Under the pieces are notes generated by a model. The model saw only the letters and a program-made list of their open reading frames with translations. It searched no databases and had not been told where the DNA came from. Position numbers and translations under genes: made by a program. From Gammaproteobacteria bacterium (GTDB lineage: Bacteria; Pseudomonadota; Gammaproteobacteria; DRLM01): a stretch of DNA of 5,045 nt. The stretch lies in assembly GCA_015490395.1 (NCBI GenBank), contig WFXX01000235.1:1-5045 (forward strand), read 5' to 3'. Of this stretch, positions 1 through 4,906 are shown in pieces. Position 1 is the first letter of the stretch. Each line of letters starts with the position of its first letter.

Positions 1-1
1 C

Positions 2-274
2 GGCCACTCCACCCTTTACGTCATGCGCGCCGAAGGGTGGCTGTGGGAGAAGCCGTGGCCCGCGCCCCTCCTGTTCTGGGCCACCACGGGCACGGAGATC
101 CTGGGCACCCTCATCGCCGTGTACGGCGTCTTCGTCACCCCCATCGGCTGGACGGCGGCCTTAGGGATCTGGGCTTACGCCCTGGCCTGGATGCTGGTCA
201 ACGATGCGGTCAAGGTGTGGACCTACCGCCTCCTGCGCCGGGAGGCGGCGAAGGGAGCAGCCGCTGGGGCCTGA
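2..274 (+). CDS. P-type ATPase, C-terminal fragment (proton-efflux P-IIIA type likely)
   Basis: The last 90 codons of a gene that begins left of the window; the frame is open from base 2 (GHSTLYV...) to TGA at 272-274. The protein has two hydrophobic segments, about fragment residues 22-44 (PLLFWATTGTEILGTLIAVY region) and 46-66 (TPIGWTAALGIWAYALAWML region), then a short basic, Ala-rich cytoplasmic tail. The pattern of a Trp-rich loop, a 'TLIAVYG' helix, 'TPIGW' and 'YALAW.LVND..K' is what I know from the last two membrane helices of bacterial and archaeal plasma-membrane H+-ATPases of the P-IIIA group. Such pumps hydrolyse ATP to export protons. The catalytic DKTG and nucleotide-binding domains lie outside the window, so the family call rests on the C-terminus alone. 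MarC starts 3 nt downstream, implying one transcript. Another P-type ATPase subclass is possible but less likely. Confidence 0.8.
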   Translation, partial: GHSTLYVMRAEGWLWEKPWPAPLLFWATTGTEILGTLIAVYGVFVTPIGWTAALGIWAYALAWMLVNDAVKVWTYRLLRREAAKGAAAGA

Positions 275-277
275 GCC

Positions 278-922
278 ATGCCCTGGGACACCGACGTGGC
301 CCTCTACGTCAAGGCCCTGGTGGGGCTGCTGGCCGTGGTGGACCCTCTGGGCGTGGTGCCGGTGTTCCTGGCCCTGTGCCCAGGCCGGGGCACGGCCCAG
401 CAGCGGATGGTGGCCCGGCGCGCGGCGGTGGCGGTGGCGGTGATCCTGCTGCTGGGGCTGTGGGCGGGGGAGCTGCTGCTTCAGCTGCTCGGCATCAGCT
501 TGCCTGCCTTCCGGGTGGGGGGCGGGCTGCTGATCCTCCTCATGGCCGTGTCCATGATGCACGCCCATCTCAGCGCCGGGCGCCAGACCCGGGAGGAGGC
601 CGACGAGGCGGGCACCCGGGCGGACGTGGCCGTGGTCCCCTTGGCCATGCCGCTCCTGTCCGGGCCCGGAGCCATCAGCCTGGTCATCGTGGAGGCCCAT
701 CAGGCCGGCGGCTGGACGGGCAAGCTTCTCCTGAGCCTGGTGGTGCTGGCGGTGGCCGCCGCGGTTTGGGCGGTGCTGCGCCTGGCCGGCCCCCTGGGTG
801 AGCGGCTGGGGGTGACGGGGCTGAACATCGCCACCCGGGTCATGGGCCTGCTGCTGGCGGCCATCGCGGTGCAGATGATCGCCGCCGGGCTCCGGGAGCT
901 CTTCCCAGGCCTGGCCGCTTGA
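278..922 (+). CDS. MarC family integral membrane protein (UPF0056)
   Basis: A 214-residue hydrophobic protein, matching the usual length of about 200-220 for the MarC/YchE family. About six membrane helices are visible, near residues 8-30, 47-69, 75-95, 117-139, 148-170 and 183-205. Family-like segments are 'AVVDPLGVVPVF' in helix 1, 'FRVGGGLLILLMA' at 78-90, 'PLAMPLLSGPGAIS' at 121-134 in helix 4, and 'GLNIATRVMGLLLAAIAVQMI' spanning helix 6. The loop at about 96-116 is charged and probably cytoplasmic. MarC proteins sit in the inner membrane. They were once linked to multiple antibiotic resistance, a link later disputed, and the transported substrate is not firmly established; the family is sometimes called NAAT transporter. 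The ATG lies 3 nt after the ATPase stop and has only a weak GGGG at 266-269 as ribosome binding site, so coupling to upstream translation is likely. The family call is firm, the function is not. Confidence 0.9.
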   Translation: MPWDTDVALYVKALVGLLAVVDPLGVVPVFLALCPGRGTAQQRMVARRAAVAVAVILLLGLWAGELLLQLLGISLPAFRVGGGLLILLMAVSMMHAHLSAGRQTREEADEAGTRADVAVVPLAMPLLSGPGAISLVIVEAHQAGGWTGKLLLSLVVLAVAAAVWAVLRLAGPLGERLGVTGLNIATRVMGLLLAAIAVQMIAAGLRELFPGLAA

Positions 923-959
923 CCCGCAAGACCACGTTCCCGGCAAAGCATTTTTTTAT

Positions 960-987
960 TAAAGCTGCTGCGGGATCGGGTCGATGC
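960..987 (+). promoter_or_regulatory. Possible sigma-28 (FliA)-like promoter for the chemoreceptor
   Basis: TAAAGCTG at 960-967 matches the enterobacterial flagellar sigma -35 element (TAAAGTTT) at 6 of 8 positions. GTCGATGC at 980-987 matches the -10 element (GCCGATAA) at 5 of 8, including the CGAT core. The spacer is 12 nt against the usual 11, which weakens the match. Chemoreceptor genes are often transcribed by this sigma factor, so the context fits. An alternative is a sigma-70 -10 of the TATTAA kind at 957-962, but no good -35 lies at the right distance. Transcription from the proposed site would begin near 994, at the base of the hairpin. Confidence 0.3.
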
Positions 988-993
988 CCTGAG

Positions 994-1027
994 CGGGGTG
1001 GCCGCGGCTCCCGCCGCGGCCACCCCG
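994..1027 (+). repeat. Perfect 15-bp inverted repeat (hairpin) in the chemoreceptor leader
   Basis: The left arm CGGGGTGGCCGCGGC (994-1008) and right arm GCCGCGGCCACCCCG (1013-1027) are exact reverse complements separated by the 4-nt loop TCCC. All but one pair are G-C, so the RNA stem would be very stable. No T tract follows on either strand, so it is not a typical intrinsic terminator. It ends 6 nt before the GGAGG of the chemoreceptor ribosome binding site. Plausible roles are a 5'-end stabiliser of the mRNA, a translational control element, or an operator for a dimeric regulator. The sequence alone does not decide between them. Confidence 0.75.
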
Positions 1028-1031
1028 GACC

Positions 1032-1047
1032 GAGGAGGGGAGCGGAG
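1032..1047 (+). promoter_or_regulatory. Ribosome binding site of the chemoreceptor; decides the start
   Basis: Purine-rich GAGGAGGGG at 1032-1040 contains GGAGG at 1034-1038, 13 nt before the ATG at 1052. A second GGAG at 1044-1047 sits 4 nt from it. These support the ATG at 1052 over the in-frame GTG at 998, which lies inside the left arm of the hairpin and has no such site. Confidence 0.6.
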
Positions 1048-1051
1048 AGCC

Positions 1052-2677
1052 ATGTCGTCCTGGATGCATCGCTACAGCATCAAGGCCCAGCTGGCGGCCA
1101 CCGGGTTGCTGATTGCGGCCGTCATCGCCACCGCCGGGGCCCTCAATTGGCACACCATTCAGGAGCTGGGGCAGGAGATGGGCGCCGCGGCGCAAGCGGC
1201 GCGGGCCAAGACCTTGTTCAACGAGGCCCGCTACCACGCCGCGCAGGTGCAGCAGCTGCTGACCGACGTCGGCGTGACCGGGGACCGGAGCGGCTTCGGA
1301 GAGGCCAGCAAGCACCTGGAGCAGGGCCAGGAGGCATTGGATCGGCTGATGGCCATGGAGCCTGGGTTGCGCCAGCCCCTCGCCAGCCTGGGCGGGCGGC
1401 TGGAGGCGCTGCACGAGGCGGGGGTGCGCATGGCCCAGGCTTACTTAGCGGAAGGTCAGGAGGCCGGCAACCGCATCATGCGAGACCCGGAGCGTGGGCT
1501 GGATGTGGCTGCTGGCCGCTGGGGAGCGGAGGCGGACCGGCTGCGGGAGGCCTTTGAGCGACGCTTTCAGGATGCCATGACCGAGCTGGAGGGACGGCTG
1601 GCGGAGGTGAGCAGGCGTGCCGCCCTGGCCGCCGGCTTGGTGTTGGCCCTGGTGTTGGGCTCCTTGCTTCTGCTGGGAGCGCGGCTGCTGCCGAGCTTCG
1701 GTCGCATGCAGACCATGCTGGAGGGGCTGAGCCGCCACGACGGGGACTTCACCTGCCGGGTGGCGGTGCAGGGGAAGGACGAGTTCGCCCGCTTGGGGCA
1801 GGTCTTCAACCGCTTCCTGGATCGGCAGCAGGCCGTGATGCGAGGGATGCAGCAGGCCAGCGACCGCTTCGTGGGCACGGCCGAGAGCCTGGCCGGACAC
1901 GTGAAGGCCCTGGGCGAGGGGGTGGTCCGGCAGCGGGAGGCCACCGACCAGGTGGCCCTGTCCATGGACCAGCTGGCCCAAGCCGCGGAGGAGGTGGCCC
2001 GGGGGGCCGCGGAGGCCTCCAGCGCGGCCCAGACCGCTGACCGGGCGGCCCAGGAGAGCCGGCGCATCGTCGACCAAGCGGTGGAAACCGTGCGGGCCGT
2101 GGCCGGGGAGATCGGCGATGCCACCGAGGTGGTGGAGCGGCTGGTGCGTCAGAGCGAGGAGATCGGCGCAGTGCTGGATACCATCCGCGAGATCGCTGAG
2201 CAGACCAATCTGCTCGCCCTGAACGCGGCCATCGAGGCGGCCCGCGCCGGGGAGCAGGGTCGGGGCTTCGCCGTGGTGGCCGACGAGGTGCGCACCCTGG
2301 CTGGCCGCACCCAGGATTCCACCCAGGAGATCCAGGGGACCATCGAGCGCCTGCAGCAGGGCGTCCGCCGGGCCATCGAGACGATGGAGCGGGGCCGCGG
2401 TCAGGCCGAGCGCAGCGTGCGGCAGGCGGCCACCGTGGAGGAGGTCCTCGGCCAGGTCACCGAGGCCGTCTCGCGCATCAACGCCATGAACGCCCGCATC
2501 GCCTCGGCGGCTGAGGAGCAGAGCGCGGTCACCGGTGAGATCCGCTCCCACGTGGACCGCATTCGCGAGGTGGCCGGTGCCAACGCCGAGGTGGCGGCGG
2601 CGGTGGAGCGGGAGATCGGTGGCCTGGCCACCATCACCCAGGAGGTGCGCCAGAGCGTCGGGGCATTGAGGACCTAG
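1052..2677 (+). CDS. Methyl-accepting chemotaxis protein (transmembrane chemoreceptor)
   Basis: A complete 541-residue chemoreceptor. Visible order: short cytoplasmic N-terminus; membrane helix about 11-31; periplasmic region about 32-188, predicted largely helical and probably a four-helix-bundle-type sensor; second membrane helix about 189-212; HAMP linker about 213-262 (GDFTCRV...GKDEFARLGQVFNRF); then the long coiled-coil signalling domain. The hairpin tip that contacts CheW and CheA is unmistakable at about 380-417 (EQTNLLALNAAIEAARAGE, then GFAVVADEVRTLA). Paired Glu residues in AAEE contexts near 311-314 and 486-489 are candidate methylation sites. The C-terminus ends SVGALRT, with no CheR-binding pentapeptide of the NWETF type. 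The receptor would sense a ligand in the periplasm and control the CheA kinase and hence flagella or pili. The ligand cannot be named. No other chemotaxis gene is in the window, so it is an orphan receptor. The stop TAG overlaps the stop of the opposing gene. Confidence 0.95.
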   Translation: MSSWMHRYSIKAQLAATGLLIAAVIATAGALNWHTIQELGQEMGAAAQAARAKTLFNEARYHAAQVQQLLTDVGVTGDRSGFGEASKHLEQGQEALDRLMAMEPGLRQPLASLGGRLEALHEAGVRMAQAYLAEGQEAGNRIMRDPERGLDVAAGRWGAEADRLREAFERRFQDAMTELEGRLAEVSRRAALAAGLVLALVLGSLLLLGARLLPSFGRMQTMLEGLSRHDGDFTCRVAVQGKDEFARLGQVFNRFLDRQQAVMRGMQQASDRFVGTAESLAGHVKALGEGVVRQREATDQVALSMDQLAQAAEEVARGAAEASSAAQTADRAAQESRRIVDQAVETVRAVAGEIGDATEVVERLVRQSEEIGAVLDTIREIAEQTNLLALNAAIEAARAGEQGRGFAVVADEVRTLAGRTQDSTQEIQGTIERLQQGVRRAIETMERGRGQAERSVRQAATVEEVLGQVTEAVSRINAMNARIASAAEEQSAVTGEIRSHVDRIREVAGANAEVAAAVEREIGGLATITQEVRQSVGALRT

Positions 2678-2683
2678 CGGTCC
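2670..2683. repeat. Short inverted repeat across the shared convergent stop codons
   Basis: GGACC (2670-2674) and GGTCC (2679-2683) form a 5-bp stem around the loop TAGC, centred on the CTAG that ends both convergent genes. It could fold in either transcript, but it is short and has no T tract on either side. I list it only as a weak candidate for a bidirectional terminator, and it may be chance. Confidence 0.2.
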
Positions 2684-3429
2684 CCAGGGGCCAGGTAGCC
2701 CAGCCAGCGGGCATAGAGGCGGTCGGCCACCGCCTGCAGGGCGGCTAGCCGCCCCTCCAGGTCGCGGAGCATGGTGGCCTCGTTCTGGACGGAGGGGGAG
2801 GGCTCGCGCAGCTCGTGGGCGTAGCGGCGGGCCCACTCCCGCACCAGCTCCTCGGTCATCTCCAGGTGGCACTGCAGGCCCAGGATCCCCCCCGGCAGGA
2901 CGAAGGCCTGCTCCCGGCACCAGCGGCTGGCCAGGAGCCGGGCCGCCCCCGGCGGGGGGACGAAGGTCTCCCCGTGCCAGTGAAAGGCCACGAAGCGCTC
3001 CGGGAGGGCCGCGCGCCAAGCGGCCAGCTCCTCCGCACCGGCCCCCTCCCAGGCCCCTCCCTCGGGGCCGGGGTCGGCGGTGCGCTCCACCTCGTGCCAG
3101 CCGATCTCCTTGACGGGGTTGGGGCCTACCCGACCCCCCAGGGCCCGAGCGATGAGCTGCCCGCCCAGGCAGTGGCCCAGCACCGGCACCCCGGCCTCCC
3201 GGGCGGCGCGGATCAGGGCCAGCTCCTCGTCAATCCAGGGCAGGGGGTCATTGGCGCTCATGGGGCCGCCCATGAGCACCAGCCCGGCGGCGGCCTCCGG
3301 GTCCCGGGGCACAGGCTCGCCCTCGTCCACGGCCACTAGTCGCCAGGGCACGCCGTGGCGTTCCAGCACCCGGGCGAGATGGCCGGGGCCCTCGCAGTCG
3401 ATGTGCCGCAGGATCAGGACGGGCCGCAT
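2674..3429 (-). CDS. Class I glutamine amidotransferase, stand-alone (GMP-synthase-like GATase1)
   Basis: A 251-residue cytoplasmic protein with the class I (triad) glutamine amidotransferase fold. The oxyanion-strand region 'GLVLMGGPMSAND' is at 49-61. The nucleophile elbow GHCLGGQ is at 85-91 with catalytic Cys87. The histidine and glutamate of the triad are in 'LQCHLEMT' at about 185-192 (His188, Glu190). A helical tail of about 60 residues follows, ending in a 'LQAVADRLYARWL' motif that I associate with proteobacterial GMP-synthase-like amidotransferases of this size. Such enzymes release ammonia from glutamine or hydrolyse gamma-glutamyl compounds, but no synthetase partner is encoded here and the real substrate is unknown. 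It starts 5 nt after the Kelch gene stop with a good GGAGG site, so it is the last gene of the minus-strand operon. A gamma-glutamyl hydrolase role is an alternative. The family is clear, the function is not. Confidence 0.9.
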   Translation of the reverse strand: MRPVLILRHIDCEGPGHLARVLERHGVPWRLVAVDEGEPVPRDPEAAAGLVLMGGPMSANDPLPWIDEELALIRAAREAGVPVLGHCLGGQLIARALGGRVGPNPVKEIGWHEVERTADPGPEGGAWEGAGAEELAAWRAALPERFVAFHWHGETFVPPPGAARLLASRWCREQAFVLPGGILGLQCHLEMTEELVREWARRYAHELREPSPSVQNEATMLRDLEGRLAALQAVADRLYARWLGYLAPGDR

Positions 3430-3434
3430 GCCCC

Positions 3435-4538
3435 TTAGCCTCCGCTTGCGAAGCCCGGGGGCACTCTAGGGGAGACAGGGGGCGCTGTCCAGGGCCCGTT
3501 CAGGGGGGCGCCCTCCACGCTGGCCAGGGGGCCTTCGGGCCCCATCCCGCCCAGGACGTAGGCCCAGCGGCCAGCTGTGGCCGCCGCCGCCGCGGCCCGG
3601 GGGTGGCGCAGGGGCGGGCCGGCCGTCCAGGGCCCCAGGGTGCCGTCGGGGCGGATCACTGCCTGGTCCACCCGGGCCAAGCGGCGACGCCCGTCGTGCC
3701 CCCCTGCCAGATAGAGCCGCCCGCCCAGGGCGAAGGCCACGGCCAGGAGCCGCGGCTCGGCGGGAGCCGGCAGCAGCCGCCACGGCCCGGGCCCCAACTC
3801 GCCCAGGGGCGCGCTCTCCACGCTGGGCTCGGCGAGCCGCATCCCGTCCCGCCGGTGGCCGCCCAGGAGGTAGAGGTGGCCGCCGGCTGCAGCGGCGGCG
3901 TGGATGTAGCGGCTGGCCAGGCCCCCCGGCAGCTCCCGCCAGGGCCCCAGGGTGCCGTCGGGGCGCAGGCGGGCGCTCTCCACCGAGCGCAGGAAGCGCC
4001 CGTCGTAGCCTCCGATGGCGTAGAGCCGGTCCCCCCAGGCCAGGAGCTGCAGGCCTCGCCGGGGCCGGGTGAGCCAGCCGGCCCGCTCCCAGGGGCCCAG
4101 GGTGCCGTCGGGGCGGATCCGGGCCCGCTCCACGGCGGCCGAGGGCAGGTTGCCGCCACCCCGGGGTCCGGTGGCACCGCCCACCGCGTAGAGGTAATCG
4201 CTGAGGACGGCGGCGCCCAGGTAGAAGCGGGGCTCGCGCAGGGCGCTGGTGCGCCGCCAGGGGCCCAGGCGGCCGTCGGGGAGGATGGGGGCGTACTCTA
4301 CCTCGGCCACGTAGCGGCCTGCGGCGTCCATGCCCCCCACGGCGTAGAGGTGGGTGGCGGTGGCGGCGGCGGCCAGGGCCCGACGGGGCTGGAGCAGCGG
4401 GCTGAGCTCCTGCCATGGGCCGAGCGCGGGGGGCGGCCGGGACCCGGTGGCGACCACCAGGGCCGCCCCGCCGAGAAGAGCCAGGAGCAGGATGGCCGGC
4501 AGGGCCGTCCGGGCCGGGCGGCCGGGGCGGCGGCTCAC
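3435..4538 (-). CDS. Kelch-repeat beta-propeller protein with N-terminal membrane anchor or signal
   Basis: A 367-residue protein if started at the GTG at 4538, which is 4 nt after the lipoprotein stop. An in-frame ATG at 4586 would add 16 residues and overlap that gene by 44 nt. I prefer the GTG because it gives a basic N-terminus (SRRPGRPARTALP) followed directly by a hydrophobic segment at about 13-31, typical of a signal anchor or signal peptide. There is no lipobox Cys. Six Kelch motifs follow, with Gly-Gly pairs at 68-69, 120-121, 176-177, 226-227, 279-280 and 330-331, each in a context like YAVGG or YLLGG. The 50-56 residue spacing indicates a six-bladed propeller. Each blade carries a PDGTLGPW-type turn (GPW near 40, 92, 148, 198, 251, 302, 348); the seventh GPW suggests ring closure by the C-terminus. 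Kelch propellers usually bind partners and some act as enzymes; no catalytic residues are recognisable. The function is unknown. It probably faces the periplasm. Confidence 0.85.
   Translation of the reverse strand: MSRRPGRPARTALPAILLLALLGGAALVVATGSRPPPALGPWQELSPLLQPRRALAAAATATHLYAVGGMDAAGRYVAEVEYAPILPDGRLGPWRRTSALREPRFYLGAAVLSDYLYAVGGATGPRGGGNLPSAAVERARIRPDGTLGPWERAGWLTRPRRGLQLLAWGDRLYAIGGYDGRFLRSVESARLRPDGTLGPWRELPGGLASRYIHAAAAAGGHLYLLGGHRRDGMRLAEPSVESAPLGELGPGPWRLLPAPAEPRLLAVAFALGGRLYLAGGHDGRRRLARVDQAVIRPDGTLGPWTAGPPLRHPRAAAAAATAGRWAYVLGGMGPEGPLASVEGAPLNGPWTAPPVSPRVPPGFASGG
3439..3443 (-). promoter_or_regulatory. Ribosome binding site of the amidotransferase gene
   Basis: CCTCC on the + strand reads GGAGG on the - strand, 9 nt before the ATG (3429-3427). 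It lies inside the last codons of the Kelch gene, supporting operon structure and the chosen start. Confidence 0.75.
3627..4283 (-). repeat. Near-identical 27-bp direct repeats within the Kelch gene
   Basis: A 27-bp unit with core CCCAGGGTGCCGTCGGGGCG (+ strand) occurs at 3627-3653 and 3939-3965 as exact copies, at 4089-4115 with one mismatch (C to G at unit position 7), and at 4257-4283 in a more diverged form. Each encodes the RPDGTLGPW turn of a propeller blade. Spacing is 312, 150 and 168 bp; the first gap covers two blades because the blade between them has lost the unit (it reads GELGPGPW). The copies are all in register with the protein repeats, so this is a coding repeat and not a separate element. 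Confidence 0.8.
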
Positions 4539-4542
4539 GGGC

Positions 4543-4893
4543 TCAGGGGGCGGACCAGGTGTAGGCCCGCACCCGGCCCTGTGCATCCAGCTTGACCTGG
4601 AGGATCTTGAGCCGGGCGTCCCGCAGGGCGGGCAGGGTCCCGGAGCCGAGGTACCAGGTCCACTGTTCGTAGCGGGCCCCGTCCGGCTCCACGCTCCCGC
4701 CCCGAGCCGCGGGCGGGCCCAGCCAGGCCTCCAGCTCCTGCCCGGTGGTCACACCGGGCTGGACCCGGGCCAGGAAGGCGTCCAGGGGGAAGTCGTGGCC
4801 CAGGCGCACCGCGCTGGCGCATCCGGCCAGCAAGGCGGCGAGGGCCAGGGCACCGGGGCGGGCGATGGTGCGGGGCGTGCGGGCTTTGGGCAT
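4543..4893 (-). CDS. Small BamE/SmpA-like outer-membrane lipoprotein
   Basis: A 116-residue protein from the ATG at 4893, chosen because GAGGAG lies 7 nt upstream. A TTG at 4908 in the same frame would overlap the previous stop and put that site inside the gene. The N-terminus is a lipoprotein signal peptide: basic start (PKARTPRTIARP), hydrophobic ALALAALLAG, and lipobox LAGC with Cys25 as the lipidated residue. Ala at +2 suggests sorting to the outer membrane. The mature part is about 90 residues and contains 'VQPGVTTGQELEAWLGPP' (about 44-61), then 'YEQWTWYLGSGT' and 'ARLKILQVKLDAQGRV'. This resembles the SmpA/OmlA (BamE) fold, where a helical hairpin carrying a G-x-T-x-x-E-[VL]-x-x-x-[LF]-G-x-P motif precedes a small sheet. 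It is unlikely to be BamE itself given the neighbours; BamE-domain lipoproteins of unknown role are common. It lies 11 nt after the upstream gene and 4 nt before the Kelch gene. Confidence 0.75.
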   Translation of the reverse strand: MPKARTPRTIARPGALALAALLAGCASAVRLGHDFPLDAFLARVQPGVTTGQELEAWLGPPAARGGSVEPDGARYEQWTWYLGSGTLPALRDARLKILQVKLDAQGRVRAYTWSAP

Positions 4894-4900
4894 GGGTGGT

Positions 4901-4906
4901 CTCCTC
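4901..4906 (-). promoter_or_regulatory. Ribosome binding site of the lipoprotein gene
   Basis: CTCCTC on the + strand reads GAGGAG on the - strand, 7 nt before the ATG at 4893. It overlaps the stop codon of the preceding gene (4905-4907), a compact arrangement that suggests translational coupling and fixes the lipoprotein start. Confidence 0.75.

Larger units (their letters stand above)
923..1051. other. Intergenic spacer and chemoreceptor leader
   Basis: A 129-nt gap, the only sizeable non-coding stretch in the window. It contains an AT-rich patch (about 948-964, with seven T at 951-957) that stands out from the GC-rich surroundings, a possible promoter, a strong hairpin at 994-1027 and the ribosome binding site of the chemoreceptor. 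I see no convincing intrinsic terminator for the ATPase-marC transcript: the T run at 951-957 is preceded only by a 4-bp CTTG/CAAG stem at 918-930, too weak and too far away. Confidence 0.7.

Noticed and set aside
161..946. A 261-codon open frame on the - strand opposite ATPase and marC.
   Set aside because: The Gln/His/Pro-rich composition and absence of domains mark it as the antisense shadow of the membrane proteins.
951..960. The T-rich run after marC as an intrinsic terminator.
   Set aside because: No GC-rich stem lies directly upstream; the only inverted repeat nearby is 4 bp. The strong hairpin at 994-1027 lies downstream of the T run, the wrong order for a + strand terminator.
998..1051. 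N-terminal extension of the chemoreceptor from GTG at 998.
   Set aside because: The codons lie across the hairpin and ribosome binding site, encode an Ala/Pro-rich stretch unlike a receptor N-terminus, and have no ribosome binding site.
1445..3019. A 524-codon open frame on the - strand crossing the chemoreceptor and part of the amidotransferase.
   Set aside because: It lies mainly antisense to a clear chemoreceptor, is Leu/Gly/His-rich without domains, and crosses the boundary of two real genes. It is a GC-driven shadow.
3627..4283. Regularly spaced repeats considered as a CRISPR array or intergenic repeat family.
   Set aside because: Unit spacing is 150-312 bp, the units lie in one coding frame and encode the same propeller turn, so they are protein repeats.
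3603..4595. A 330-codon open frame on the + strand, antisense to the Kelch gene.
   Set aside because: Its translation is Gly/Pro/Ala/Gln-rich low-complexity sequence with no recognisable domain, and it mirrors the Kelch gene, whose repeats are clear. Long antisense frames are expected at this GC content.
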